From Streptomyces sp. NRRL S-340 (GTDB taxonomy: Bacteria > Actinomycetota > Actinomycetes > Streptomycetales > Streptomycetaceae): a DNA stretch of 64,000 nucleotides. The notes beneath the pieces were generated by a model. It was not told the DNA's origin. It saw only the letters and a list, made by a program, of their open reading frames with translations, and made no database searches. Each line of letters starts with the position of its first letter. The first letter of the stretch is position 1. The translations under genes and the position numbers were made by a program. Location: contig NZ_JOIY01000027.1 of assembly GCF_000720185.1 (NCBI RefSeq), forward strand, positions 124,001-188,000, given 5' to 3'. Shown here in pieces: positions 52,258 to 63,114 of this stretch.

Positions 52258-53931
52258 ATGACGACGGCGACGGAGACCTTCCGCGGGGCACGGGACTTCC
52301 TGCTGGAACACCGTGAGGACTACGCCACGGCCTACGCCGGCTTCCGGTGGCCCCGCCCCGGGCACTTCAACTGGGCGCTGGACTGGTTCGACGTCATCGC
52401 CGAGAACAACGACCGCACCGCCCTGCACATCGTGGAGGAGGACGGCAGCGAGGTCCGCCTCTCCTTCGCCGAGATGTCCGAGCGCTCCGACCGCGCCGCG
52501 AACTGGCTGCGGTCGCGCGGCGTCGCGGCCGAGGACCGGGTCCTGGTGATGCTCGGCAACCAGGCCGAACTGTGGGAGACCGCGCTCGCCGCGATGAAGC
52601 TGCGGGCGGTCGTCATCCCCGCCACCCCGCTGCTCGGCCCCGCCGACCTGCGCGACCGCGTCGAGCGCGGCCGGGTCAAGCACGTCGTCGTGCGCGCGCA
52701 GGACACCGCCAAGTTCGCCGACGTGCCCGGCGCCTACACCCGCATCTCGGTCGGCGGGGTGCCCGAGGAGGGCTGGGAGCCCTACGAGGACGTGCACGCG
52801 GCCCCGGCGGAATTCCTCCCCGACGGACCCACCCTCGCCGACGACCCGCTGATGCTCTACTTCACCTCCGGCACCACCGCCCGTCCCAAGCTGGTCGAGC
52901 ACACCCACACCTCGTACCCGATCGGGCACCTGGCGACCATGTACTGGATCGGCCTGAAGCCCGGCGACGTGCACCTGAACATCTCCTCGCCGGGCTGGGC
53001 CAAGCACGCCTGGTCCAACCTGTTCGCCCCGTGGAACGCGGAGGCGACCGTCTTCATCCACAACTACACCCGCTTCGACGCCGCCCGTCTGATGTCCGAG
53101 ATGAACCGGGCCGGCGTCACCACCTTCTGCGCCCCGCCGACCGTGTGGCGCATGCTCATCCAGGCCGACCTGAGCCTGCTGGGCACCCCGCCCCGCGAGG
53201 CCGTGGCCGCCGGCGAGCCGCTCAACCCCGAGGTCATCGAGCAGGTCCGGCGGGCCTGGGGCGTCACCGTCCGCGACGGTTTCGGGCAGACCGAGACGGC
53301 CGTGCAGGTCTCCAACAGCCCCGGCCAGCCGCTCAAGACCGGCTCCATGGGGCGGCCCAGCCCCGGCTTCCGCGTCGAACTGCTCGATCCCGTCTCCGGC
53401 GCGCCGGGCGCCGACGAGGGCGAGGTCGCGCTCGACCTCTCCGCCCGGCCCGTCGGCCTGATGGCCGGCTACCACGGCGACGCCGACCGCACCGCCGAGG
53501 CGATGGCGGGCGGCTACTACCGCACGGGCGACGTCGCCTCCCGTGACGAAGACGGATATCTCACGTACATCGGGCGTTCCGACGACGTCTTCAAGGCCTC
53601 CGACTACAAGATCAGCCCGTTCGAGCTGGAGAGCGCCCTGCTGGAGCACGAGGCGGTGGCCGAGGCGGCCGTCGTGCCCGCCCCCGACGAACTGCGCCTG
53701 GCCGTACCGAAGGCGTACGTCGTCCTGGCCGAGGGCTGGGAGCCCGGCCCCGGCACCGCCGAGGTCCTCTTCGAGCACTCCCGCCGGGTCCTCGCCCCCT
53801 ACAAGCGGCTGCGCCGCCTGGAGTTCGGCGACCTGCCCAAGACGGTCTCCGGCAAGATCCGCCGCATCGAACTGCGCGAGGCCACGGCCCAGGGCTCCCG
53901 CCACGAGTACCGCGAGGAGGACTTCCGGTGA
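52258..53931 (+). CDS. Acyl-CoA synthetase (medium-chain, AMP-forming)
   Basis: The 557-residue adenylate-forming enzyme has the P-loop-like motif [15 protein letters not shown], the adenylate motif [46 protein letters not shown] and the catalytic lysine region [14 protein letters not shown] near the C-terminus. The N-terminus ([16 protein letters not shown]) is typical of the AcsM-like medium-chain synthetases. It activates carboxylic acids to acyl-CoA. ATG 52258 has GGAGGA just upstream. It overlaps the next gene by 4 bp. Confidence 0.93.
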   Translation: MTTATETFRGARDFLLEHREDYATAYAGFRWPRPGHFNWALDWFDVIAENNDRTALHIVEEDGSEVRLSFAEMSERSDRAANWLRSRGVAAEDRVLVMLGNQAELWETALAAMKLRAVVIPATPLLGPADLRDRVERGRVKHVVVRAQDTAKFADVPGAYTRISVGGVPEEGWEPYEDVHAAPAEFLPDGPTLADDPLMLYFTSGTTARPKLVEHTHTSYPIGHLATMYWIGLKPGDVHLNISSPGWAKHAWSNLFAPWNAEATVFIHNYTRFDAARLMSEMNRAGVTTFCAPPTVWRMLIQADLSLLGTPPREAVAAGEPLNPEVIEQVRRAWGVTVRDGFGQTETAVQVSNSPGQPLKTGSMGRPSPGFRVELLDPVSGAPGADEGEVALDLSARPVGLMAGYHGDADRTAEAMAGGYYRTGDVASRDEDGYLTYIGRSDDVFKASDYKISPFELESALLEHEAVAEAAVVPAPDELRLAVPKAYVVLAEGWEPGPGTAEVLFEHSRRVLAPYKRLRRLEFGDLPKTVSGKIRRIELREATAQGSRHEYREEDFR

Positions 53932-55634
53932 GCCCCGCACCCTCGTACACCCACGGGACCGGCGGCACGGCCCTGCTGGGCGACACCATCGGCGCGAACC
54001 TGGCCCGCGCGGTCGCCACCTGGCCCGAGCGCGAGGCGCTCGTCGACGTCCCCTCGGGCCGCCGCTGGACGTACGCCGAGTTCGCCGCCGACGTGGAACG
54101 GCTGGCGTACGCGCTGCTCGCGGCCGGCGTGGCCAAGGGCGACCGGGTCGGCATCTGGGCCGTGAACTGCGCCGAGTGGGTCCTGGTCCAGTACGCCACC
54201 GCCCGCGTCGGCGCCGTCATGGTCAACATCAACCCGGCCTACCGCACCCACGAGGCCGAGTACGTCCTGAAACAGGCGGGCATCTCCCTGCTCTTCGCCT
54301 CGCTGCGGCACAGGAGCAGCGACTACCGGGCGATGATCGACCAAGTGCGGGGCAACTGCCCGCAGTTGACGGAGATCGTCTACATCGGTGACCCGACATG
54401 GGACGCGTTCGCCGCTCATGGCACGCCCGACCGCGCCGACGAACTGCGGGCGCGGGAGGCGGAGCTGTCCTGCGACGACCCCATCAACATCCAGTACACC
54501 TCGGGCACCACAGGCTTCCCCAAGGGCGCCACCCTCTCCCACCACAACATCCTCAACAACGGCTATTTCGTGGGGGAGCTGGTCGCCTACACCGAGCAGG
54601 ACCGCATCTGCGTGCCCGTGCCCTTCTACCACTGCTTCGGCATGGTGATGGGCAACCTCGCGGCCACCTCGCACGGCGCGTGCATCGTCGTCCCCGCGGC
54701 GTCCTTCGACCCGGAGGCCACCCTCGCCGCCGTCCAGCGGGAACGCTGCACGTCGCTGTACGGCGTCCCGACCATGTTCATCGCCGAACTCAGCCTCCCC
54801 GGCTTCGCCGGGTACGACCTCTCCACCCTGCGCACCGGCATCATGGCGGGTTCCCCCTGCCCGGTGGAGGTGATGAGACGGGTGGTCGCCGAGATGCACA
54901 TGGCCGAGGTCTCCATCTGCTACGGCATGACCGAGACCTCCCCGGTGTCCCTGCAGACCCGCGTGGACGACGACCTCGAACACCGCACCGCCACGGTCGG
55001 CCGGGTGCTGCCGCACCTGGAGGTGAAGGTCGTCGACCCGGCCACCGGCGTCACCCTCCCGCGCGGCAGCGCGGGCGAACTGTGCACCCGCGGCTACAGC
55101 GTCATGCTCGGCTACTGGGAGGAGCCCGAGCGGACCGCCGAGGCCGTCGATCCCGGCCGCTGGATGCACACCGGCGACCTCGCCGTGATGCGCGAGGACG
55201 GGTACGTGGAGATCGTCGGCCGCATCAAGGACATGATCATCCGCGGCGGGGAGAACATCTACCCGCGCGAGGTCGAGGAGTTCCTGTACGGCCACCCCAA
55301 GATCCGTGACGTCCAGGTCGTCGGCGTGCCGCACGAGCGGTACGGCGAGGAGGTCCTGGCCTGCGTCATCCCGCTCGACGAGGCCGACCCGCCGACCCTC
55401 GACGAGGTGCGGTCCTTCTGCCGGGACCGGCTGGCGCACTACAAGATCCCCAGCCGGCTGAGCGTCCTGGACTCCTTCCCGATGACGGTGTCCGGCAAGG
55501 TGCGCAAGGTCGAACTGCGCCGCGGCCACGGCGGGGACGGCCCCGGCCGGGCCAAGGAGACCGGCCCGGCGCCGGACACCGCCCCCGCCGCCGTCAGCGC
55601 GGAAGCACCGCCGGAGAACTCGCGTCACGGATGA
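53928..55634 (+). CDS. Fatty-acyl-CoA synthetase (AMP-binding)
   Basis: The 568-residue protein has [91 protein letters not shown] and [13 protein letters not shown] with the catalytic Lys. It resembles FadD-type enzymes for medium or long chains. GTG 53928 overlaps the preceding synthetase by 4 bp, so the two are co-translated. The last 35 residues are a Pro/Ala-rich tail whose DNA overlaps, on the other strand, the end of the TolB-like gene (55594-55634). Confidence 0.93.
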   Translation: MSPAPSYTHGTGGTALLGDTIGANLARAVATWPEREALVDVPSGRRWTYAEFAADVERLAYALLAAGVAKGDRVGIWAVNCAEWVLVQYATARVGAVMVNINPAYRTHEAEYVLKQAGISLLFASLRHRSSDYRAMIDQVRGNCPQLTEIVYIGDPTWDAFAAHGTPDRADELRAREAELSCDDPINIQYTSGTTGFPKGATLSHHNILNNGYFVGELVAYTEQDRICVPVPFYHCFGMVMGNLAATSHGACIVVPAASFDPEATLAAVQRERCTSLYGVPTMFIAELSLPGFAGYDLSTLRTGIMAGSPCPVEVMRRVVAEMHMAEVSICYGMTETSPVSLQTRVDDDLEHRTATVGRVLPHLEVKVVDPATGVTLPRGSAGELCTRGYSVMLGYWEEPERTAEAVDPGRWMHTGDLAVMREDGYVEIVGRIKDMIIRGGENIYPREVEEFLYGHPKIRDVQVVGVPHERYGEEVLACVIPLDEADPPTLDEVRSFCRDRLAHYKIPSRLSVLDSFPMTVSGKVRKVELRRGHGGDGPGRAKETGPAPDTAPAAVSAEAPPENSRHG

Positions 55635-56583
55635 GCAGGCGCGGCGCCCCGCTCCCGTCGGCCGGGACGGACCACACGTCCCAGCCGCCGCCGTGCCGGG
55701 GCAGCGCGTACATCACGGTCCGCGCGTCGAGCCAGGCCGCCTGGTCGTCGACGCTGCGGGACTCGGCGAGCGGAGTCTCGCGCATGCGGGCCAGGTCGAG
55801 CGCGAACAGCCGCCACGGGCGTCCGCTGCCCGCGTTGACCCGCTTCTTGAACACCAGCCGCGTCCCGTCCGGCGACAGCGACGGGCACTCGGCGTTCTCC
55901 CGCAGGGTGCGCGCCGTCCACTTCCGGTAGTCGCCCCGCACCAGGTAGGTGCGGCCGGCGGTGCGCACCGTGGCGTAGAAGGTGCTGTCGTCCCGCGCGA
56001 ACGTCACCCCCCAGTAGTTGACGTCGGCGGCCTGGTACGGGCGGCCGTCCAGGGTCAGCGGGATCCGCTCGATGTCGCCGGTCAGCCGGCCGGTACGGGT
56101 GTCCAGCACGCCGGTACGGGTCGAGAAGTCGTCGCGCAGATAGGAGTCGCCCCGCACGAACATCGTCCACGACAGCATCCGTCCGTCCGCCGACACCCGG
56201 GCCCGGTTGGGGAAGCCCTCGGTACGCACCCGGCGGACCCGGCGCAGCTCGCGGTCGAGCACCGTGACGTAGGTGCCCGGGACGGGGCCGGTGCGCTGGA
56301 GGCACACACCCGTGCCGTGCGCCGCGTAGACGCGGTCGCAGCGCGTGGCGCCGACCGTGCGGCCGGCGCCCGGCCGGTCCAGCGGCACCGTCGCCACCTT
56401 GCCGAACCCGGCGCCCGGCGCGGTGTTCCGGAACAGGATCCGCCCGGCCGCGTCGAGCCGGACCGCGCCGCCCGCGGTGCCCGGGTCCGCGCCGCCGCGC
56501 ACGTGCCACACGTACCCGGTGCTCGCGCCCGCCACCAGCAGCACGGCGGCGACGACGGTCAGCAGTCTCGCCCTGGTGCTCAT
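55594..56583 (-). CDS. TolB-like beta-propeller protein with N-terminal membrane anchor
   Basis: The 329-residue protein has one N-terminal hydrophobic helix (about 7-25, [22 protein letters not shown]) and an extracellular WD40/TolB-like region with repeats such as [31 protein letters not shown] and [12 protein letters not shown]. Such proteins serve as surface scaffolds. ATG 56583 overlaps the MFS gene's stop by 4 bp, so it is coupled to that transporter. Its 3' end overlaps the acyl-CoA synthetase on the opposite strand by 41 bp. Confidence 0.85.
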   Translation of the reverse strand: MSTRARLLTVVAAVLLVAGASTGYVWHVRGGADPGTAGGAVRLDAAGRILFRNTAPGAGFGKVATVPLDRPGAGRTVGATRCDRVYAAHGTGVCLQRTGPVPGTYVTVLDRELRRVRRVRTEGFPNRARVSADGRMLSWTMFVRGDSYLRDDFSTRTGVLDTRTGRLTGDIERIPLTLDGRPYQAADVNYWGVTFARDDSTFYATVRTAGRTYLVRGDYRKWTARTLRENAECPSLSPDGTRLVFKKRVNAGSGRPWRLFALDLARMRETPLAESRSVDDQAAWLDARTVMYALPRHGGGWDVWSVPADGSGAPRLLIRDASSPAVLPR

Positions 56584-57953
56584 CCGGTGGCCTCCGCACG
56601 CTCGTCCGCCGTCACCGGGCCCCGCCGCTCGGCGCGCCAGGGCAGGATCCACACCGCGAGCACGCTCGCCACCGCCAGCGCGGCCAGCGCGGCGGCCAGC
56701 GCGGTCCGCAGCCCCCACAGCGACCAGCACGCCCCGAACAGCACCGAGGAGGCCAGCGCGGCCACCGACTGGGCCGTCTGGATCAGGGACAGGCCGCCGG
56801 CCCGCAGCCGCTCGGGCACCAGCGGTCCGACGGCGGCCATCAGTACGCCGTCCGTCGCCGCGTAGAACACCCCGTGCAGCGCCAGCACCACGACGACCGG
56901 CGCCGGTCCCGACCACGGCAGGAACAGCAGCAGACAGCCCGTCAGCAGGGCGAGGTGGCCGGCGGCGAAGACCCGCAGCCGCCCGGCCCGGTCGGCCAGC
57001 CGCCCCATCGGCACCGCGAGCAGCAGATAGCCGCCCGCCGTGCCCAGCGGCAGCAGCGGGAAGTACTGCTCGGGCACGCCCAGGCGCTCCTGGAGGAGCA
57101 GGTAGACGAACGAGTCGCCGATCACCACCGCGGACAGCAGCACCGCGGCCAGCCCCACCCGCAGATAGGCGCGGTGGCGCAGCAGCGCGAGCACGTCGCG
57201 CAGGCCCGCCCGGCGCTCCGGCTCGCCGGCCGCCGCCGGCGCCCGCCGCTCCTGGACCAGCAGGGCGAGCATCAGCACCCCGAGGACGGCGACACCGAAG
57301 CTCACCACGAACACGGTGTCGTAGCGGCCCGGCGTGGCCAGCAGCAGGGCGAACGCCACCAGCGGGCCGAGGAAGGCGCCCGCCGTGTCGAGCGCGCGGT
57401 GCACCCCGAAGGAGCGGCCCAGCGTCGCCGGTGTGCTGCTCAGGGAGATCAGCGCGTCGCGCGGGCCGGTGCGCAGCCCCTTGCCGGTGCGGTCGGCGGC
57501 GATCACCGCGCCGAGCAGCGGCACCGAGGAGCCCGCCGCCAGCAGGCCCAGCTTGCACACCGCGGAGAGGGCGTAGCCGCTGCCCGCCACCAGTTTGCGG
57601 CGCTGCCAGCGGTCGGCCGCGTGCCCGCCGGCCAGCCGGACCAGGGCGGTCACGCCGACGTACATGCCGTTGAGCGCGCCGAACTGCAAGGGGCTCAGGC
57701 CCAGCGTGAAGATGACGTACATCGGCAGCACGGCGGTGATCATCTCGGAGGAGACGTCGGTGACCAGGCTGACCGAGCCGAGGGCGAGCACGGTGGGGGA
57801 GACCCGGGCCGTCGCGCGCGCCCGGCGCCCGGCACCCGGGGGTGCCTGCGGGGCGGCGGGGGCCGGCGGGGCGGCGGCGCGGGGATCGGGGCCGGAGCCG
57901 GTGCCGGGGGCGGGGGAGCGCGGCGTCGCCGCCCGGCTGGATGAGATGTACAT
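56580..57953 (-). CDS. Major facilitator superfamily transporter
   Basis: The 457-residue protein has a Pro/Ala-rich N-terminal tail (about 1-50) and about 12 hydrophobic helices. The MFS loop motif appears as GGHAADRWQRRKLVAGSG after helix 2, and PMGRLADRAGRLRVF after helix 8. It is a probable drug or metabolite exporter. ATG 57953 begins the frame without a strong ribosome site. It is coupled with the TolB-like gene. Confidence 0.9.
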   Translation of the reverse strand: MYISSSRAATPRSPAPGTGSGPDPRAAAPPAPAAPQAPPGAGRRARATARVSPTVLALGSVSLVTDVSSEMITAVLPMYVIFTLGLSPLQFGALNGMYVGVTALVRLAGGHAADRWQRRKLVAGSGYALSAVCKLGLLAAGSSVPLLGAVIAADRTGKGLRTGPRDALISLSSTPATLGRSFGVHRALDTAGAFLGPLVAFALLLATPGRYDTVFVVSFGVAVLGVLMLALLVQERRAPAAAGEPERRAGLRDVLALLRHRAYLRVGLAAVLLSAVVIGDSFVYLLLQERLGVPEQYFPLLPLGTAGGYLLLAVPMGRLADRAGRLRVFAAGHLALLTGCLLLFLPWSGPAPVVVVLALHGVFYAATDGVLMAAVGPLVPERLRAGGLSLIQTAQSVAALASSVLFGACWSLWGLRTALAAALAALAVASVLAVWILPWRAERRGPVTADERAEATG

Positions 57954-58051
57954 GGCTGGACGTGTCCTCTCGGGGCCTGTCCCGTGGTGGGGGTCTCGCG
58001 CGGGGAGGGGCCCGCCGGCGCGGTGGCCGGCGGGCCCTGCGGGCGGCCGGG

Positions 58052-60160
58052 TCAGCCGTCGATCTCGTACGGGTCGCCGTAGACCTTCCAGCGCAGCGGC
58101 GGGTCGAGGCGCAGGTTGCCGTCCTTCAGGAAGACGCGCTGCTCGGTGTCGACCCTGCTGGTGTCGCTGTGCGCCTCCTCGGTCTTCATGGCCGCCACCC
58201 GGGCGTCCAGGAAGGCGTTGAGGTACGCCGTCTCGTCGCCGCCCTGGGACGGCGGCTTCGCGTGCCGCAGCGCGGTCGCGCGGATGCCGCCGAAGCTGGT
58301 GGCGTCGTCACCGGGGCCGTGCATCACGATCGCGTCGTAGTACGCGAACTGCCCCAGCGCCTGGAGCCCGTCGGCCTTGGCGCGGGCGACGGCCGGGTCG
58401 AAGTAGACCCGGTCGCGTTCGTCGTCCTGCGCCTGCCGGAAGACGGAGTCCTTGGCCGCGGTGTGCCATGCGGAGACGAACGCCGAGCCGAGCCCGGAGT
58501 GCGAGTCGCTGCCGTTCACCTTGCGCAGCGCGGGCAGGTACTTGGCGAGGACGTTGTCCGGTTTCAGGTCCGTGTAGTGCTCGACGAGGTCGAGCATGTC
58601 GCCGGTGCCCGAGCAGAAGCCGACGATGCCGCCCGTGTAGCCGCGGCCGTCGCCGATGTCCTCGATGTAGGTGTACTGGGCCTTCCAGTCCAGGGAGGAG
58701 TTCTCCGCGCTGGAGACCAGCTCCATCGCGATCTCCTTCTTGGCCGGGTCGGTCAGGTCGGCGCCGGACTTCACCGGCGGCGGGGTGGAGGCGCCCGCCT
58801 TGCCGTACACCTCGAAGCCGTACAGCGAATACCCGTACGACGTCCCGCGCTTGGTGCCGTTCACGCGCACGTACCGGCCGTGCCCGCTCACCGTGAGGTC
58901 GTCGGTGCCGCCGTCACCGGCCGACGTGGAGTACACGGTCGACCAGGAGGAGCCGTCCTGGGAGGTCTGCACCGTGTACGCCTTGGCGTAGGCGTCCTCC
59001 CAGGTGAGTCGCACCCGGTTGATGTCGGTGTCGGCGCCCAGGTCGACCTGGATCCACTGCGGGTCGGTCCCCTCCTTGCTGGCCCAGCGGGTTGCCGGGT
59101 CGCCGTCCACGGCCTTCGCGCCGGTCAGGGAACTGCTCTCGGCGGAGGAGGTCTTGACGGGCCGGTTCAGCGCGAGGTCGTCGGTGGAGCCGGGCGGTGT
59201 GGAGCCGCCGTCGTCCCAGATGCCGGTGAGCGGCCGGCGCGAGGCCGCCTCGCCCAGGGCCGGCAGCCCGTGCATGTCCTCCAGGGTGCGCAGCAGCGAG
59301 TAGAGGTCGCCGCGGTCCTTGGACTTGTACCCCTGTTTGACGTGGGCGCCGACGACCAGGGTGGGGATGTGGTTGACGTCGTCGTCGCTGTCGTCCTCGT
59401 CCCAGGTCAGCACCAGCGCGCTGTTGTGGGTCCTGGCCCACTGGACGTAGCCGTCCAGGTGCTTGCGCAGCCAGTCGTCGCCCTCGCGCACGGTGCCGTC
59501 GTGCATGTCGTTCGTCAGGTTGGGCGTCACGAACGCCACGTCCGGCAGCTTGGAGTAGTCCGTCGGGAAGCGGCTCATGCGCAGGTTGGACGAGGCCGGG
59601 ACGTTCTTGAAGTCGACCCAGCCGTTGTGCTTGCGGGCGTACCCGCTGTCGCCGTCGTCCCCGCAGTCCTTCGAGCCGTCGGCGGGCAGGTCCTCGGAGT
59701 AGCCGGTGAACGTGCGTCCGTGAGTGAGGAGCTGGTTGCCGAGGTTGTCGGAGGAGTAGTCGTGCGGGCAGTCGTCGTCCTTGATCCCGTGCGTGGAACC
59801 GGAGAACAGCGCCACGTAGTTGCCCTGGCTGGGGTGGACGACACCGTGGAAGTCGGAGAAGGAAGCGCCCTGCTTGGCGAGGGAGTTGATGTACGGCGCC
59901 TGGGAGCTGCCGATCACGTCCTCGTAGAACTTGTTCTCCTCCATGACCACCACGACGTGGTCGAATTTCGGGACACCGCTCGCGGTGAAGGTCGCGGGCA
60001 CGGCGGCGGACGGTTCCGCCTGGGCGGTGGTGGGGGCGGTGCCGGCCGCGGCGGTCAGGCCGAGCAGGGCGAGCGCGATGCTCGTGCCGGCGGCGACGGC
60101 GGTCCGCCGGGTGCGGCGGCCGGGGCGCGCAGGAGGCCTCGGAGGCGGGGTAGGCGTCAT
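58052..60160 (-). CDS. Secreted fusion: AcpA/PLC-type phosphoesterase + F5/8 type C module + GH46 chitosanase
   Basis: The 702-residue protein has an Arg-rich signal peptide (about 1-48, RRTRRTAVAAGTSIALALLGL ... AQA). Residues about 60-315 are a phosphoesterase domain (FDHVVVVMEENKFYEDVIG, HPSQGNYVALFSGSTHG, LTWDEDDSDDDVNHIPTLVVG). Residues about 328-453 are a coagulation-factor type C carbohydrate-binding module (ALNRPVKTSSAESSS ... GYSLYGFEVYG). Residues about 467-702 are a nearly complete GH46 chitosanase with the catalytic Glu486 (SSAENSS) and Asp504 (IGDGRGYTGG), 18 residues apart as in Streptomyces N174 chitosanase. ATG 60160 has AAGGAG 6 bp upstream. One continuous frame joins all three parts. 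Confidence 0.93.
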   Translation of the reverse strand: MTPTPPPRPPARPGRRTRRTAVAAGTSIALALLGLTAAAGTAPTTAQAEPSAAVPATFTASGVPKFDHVVVVMEENKFYEDVIGSSQAPYINSLAKQGASFSDFHGVVHPSQGNYVALFSGSTHGIKDDDCPHDYSSDNLGNQLLTHGRTFTGYSEDLPADGSKDCGDDGDSGYARKHNGWVDFKNVPASSNLRMSRFPTDYSKLPDVAFVTPNLTNDMHDGTVREGDDWLRKHLDGYVQWARTHNSALVLTWDEDDSDDDVNHIPTLVVGAHVKQGYKSKDRGDLYSLLRTLEDMHGLPALGEAASRRPLTGIWDDGGSTPPGSTDDLALNRPVKTSSAESSSLTGAKAVDGDPATRWASKEGTDPQWIQVDLGADTDINRVRLTWEDAYAKAYTVQTSQDGSSWSTVYSTSAGDGGTDDLTVSGHGRYVRVNGTKRGTSYGYSLYGFEVYGKAGASTPPPVKSGADLTDPAKKEIAMELVSSAENSSLDWKAQYTYIEDIGDGRGYTGGIVGFCSGTGDMLDLVEHYTDLKPDNVLAKYLPALRKVNGSDSHSGLGSAFVSAWHTAAKDSVFRQAQDDERDRVYFDPAVARAKADGLQALGQFAYYDAIVMHGPGDDATSFGGIRATALRHAKPPSQGGDETAYLNAFLDARVAAMKTEEAHSDTSRVDTEQRVFLKDGNLRLDPPLRWKVYGDPYEIDG

Positions 60161-60398
60161 GCTGATCTCCTTGAGGAAGGGCGCGAGGTGCCCTCGAACA
60201 CAGAGGTGAGCAGCGCCTGGGCGACTTGCGGCAGGCCCGTCCGGCGCGGCGCGGTGTGGGGCGCGTCGCGGGACGTGCGTGTGCGGCAACAGGCGGGAAG
60301 CGGCATGGGACCGCGGACGGCCGGGGCACCCGGGTCCGTCGGTGACGGACGGGTGAGCGCGTCGGGTTGGGAACGTCCGCGCCAGGCCGCCGACGGAA

Positions 60399-60428
60399 TA
60401 CGTACGCCCCGCCGCGCACGCCTGTCAA
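60399..60428 (-). promoter_or_regulatory. Candidate promoter of the phosphoesterase-chitosanase gene
   Basis: On the minus strand TTGACA (60428-60423) and TACGTA (60404-60399) are 18 bp apart. The implied mRNA would have a leader of about 230 bases. A start nearer the palindrome at 60502-60522 is an alternative. Confidence 0.45.
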
Positions 60429-60501
60429 CGGTCCCGCCCGATCCGGTCGGCATCCCGTCGCTTCCCTTGACGGAACATGGTCAGCTTCAGTATTCCTTTT
60501 C

Positions 60502-60522
60502 TGTTAGGAAAGTTTCCTGACA
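60502..60522. promoter_or_regulatory. 21-bp near-perfect palindrome upstream of the chitosanase fusion
   Basis: TGTTAGGAAA and TTTCCTGACA flank a central G, with one mismatch in ten. The A/T-rich site stands out in this G/C-rich DNA. From memory it resembles the AGGAAA/TTTCCT palindromes reported before Streptomyces chitosanase genes and bound by the repressor CsnR, so control by chitosan oligomers is plausible. Confidence 0.65.
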
Positions 60523-61029
60523 CCCGGTTCCGACCGGGCCCGACGTGTTTCCCGCCGTGTGGGGCGGGACCGGAAGGGGCGGGCCGGGCGCGTGGCGACC
60601 GTCGCCCGGCCCGCCCCTGTGCGGCACGCCTCCCGACCCTCCTGACGTCAGCCTCCGCCCCATCGACCCTCGACCCTCGACCTCCGCTCCGACCCGCCTC
60701 CCGGCGGCCTCGCGCCGGACCTGCGTCCCGCCTCCAGGCCGCCCTTCCGTCCGGCCTGCGGGCCGCTGCCTGGCCTCCCGCCCGCCCCGCGGCATGCCCC
60801 GGCGCCGGCCTCCTGCCGCTCGACCGCTTCCGGCGACCCCCTGGGCCGGCCGGCCTCCCGCCCCCTCCGAAGCTTCCGGCGACCCCCGACCCGCCTCTCG
60901 GCTCCTCTTCCTGGTTCCTGGCCCGCCTCCCGGCTCCTCTCCCGGAGCCGCTCCCTCGACGACCCGCCGCGCACCGCGTCCGGCGGGCGCTCAGGCATGC
61001 CCTCCGGCGGCCTTCCCCGTCCGGCTCCC

Positions 61030-61058
61030 TTGACGGCCCCCCGGCACCCCCTTACATT
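61030..61058 (+). promoter_or_regulatory. Promoter of glyoxylate carboligase
   Basis: TTGACG (61030-61035) and TACATT (61053-61058) are spaced 17 bp, a good match to the housekeeping sigma factor consensus. Transcription should start near 61065, leaving a leader of about 115 bases that contains the operator-like palindrome. Confidence 0.7.
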
Positions 61059-61077
61059 GCTTCCAGATCGTAGAAAC

Positions 61078-61100
61078 TACTTTCCGCTATACGGAAGTAC
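61078..61100. promoter_or_regulatory. Palindromic operator downstream of the gcl promoter
   Basis: TTCCG-CTATA-CGGAA (61082-61096), with symmetry extending to TACTT...AAGTA outside. It lies just after the predicted start of transcription, where a repressor would act as a roadblock. The form fits an IclR-type site; AllR is the known regulator of glyoxylate carboligase genes in other bacteria and in Streptomyces. Confidence 0.6.
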
Positions 61101-61181
61101 GGAAGAAGCTCACCGCGGGGCGCGACGGAGTGCGAATCCGGCAGCCGAGACAGCAGAAGACAGCCGAAGCAGGAGTACTCG

Positions 61182-62966
<1,785 letters not shown>

Positions 62967-62978
62967 CGGTCGCCGTGC

Positions 62979-63012
62979 AGGGGCGGCCCGCCCGGGAGGG
63001 AGGGCCGCCCCT
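62979..63012 (+). terminator. Terminator hairpin after gcl
   Basis: AGGGGCGGCCC (62979-62989) pairs perfectly with GGGCCGCCCCT (63002-63012), loop 12 bases. It starts 13 bp after the gcl stop codon. Confidence 0.8.
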
Positions 63013-63101
63013 TCGCCGTGCCCGCCTTCGCCGTGCCCGCCTTCGCCGTGGCCGCCTTCGCCGTGGCCGCCTTCGCCGTGCCCGCCTTCGCCGTGCCCGC
63101 G
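63012..63101 (+). repeat. Six-copy 15-bp tandem repeat
   Basis: TTCGCCGTGCCCGCC is repeated six times; copies 3 and 4 read GTGGCC instead of GTGCCC and the last ends in G. It begins at the last base of the gcl terminator and fills the gap to the end of the TIGR04222-like gene. On the minus strand it would read AGTAK pentapeptides, but no gene there is supported. Confidence 0.9.
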
Positions 63102-63114
63102 CGCCCGCGCGTCC

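Larger units (their letters stand above)
60161..61181. other. 1-kb divergent intergenic region
   Basis: Between the chitosanase fusion and gcl. It holds the promoter and palindrome of the former on the left and the promoter/operator of gcl on the right. The middle (about 60580-61015) is a strongly C/T-rich tract on the plus strand, with repeated CTTCCGGCGACCCCC (60828 and 60871) and CGGCTCCTCT motifs. Open frames there are Pro/Arg/Leu-rich without ribosome sites, so I call no gene. Confidence 0.6.

Noticed and set aside
57842..60520. 892-codon plus-strand frame opposite the chitosanase fusion
   Set aside because: It is the antisense shadow of a gene with clear catalytic motifs; the composition is Val/Gly/Arg-rich without a start site.
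60477..61073. 198-codon plus-strand frame starting MVSFSIPFLLGKF
   Set aside because: Starts just upstream of the chitosanase palindrome and continues through the C/T-rich tract and gcl promoter; Pro/Arg/Ala low complexity and no ribosome site.
63012..63101. Possible CRISPR-like array
   Set aside because: The units are contiguous 15-mers with no spacers.
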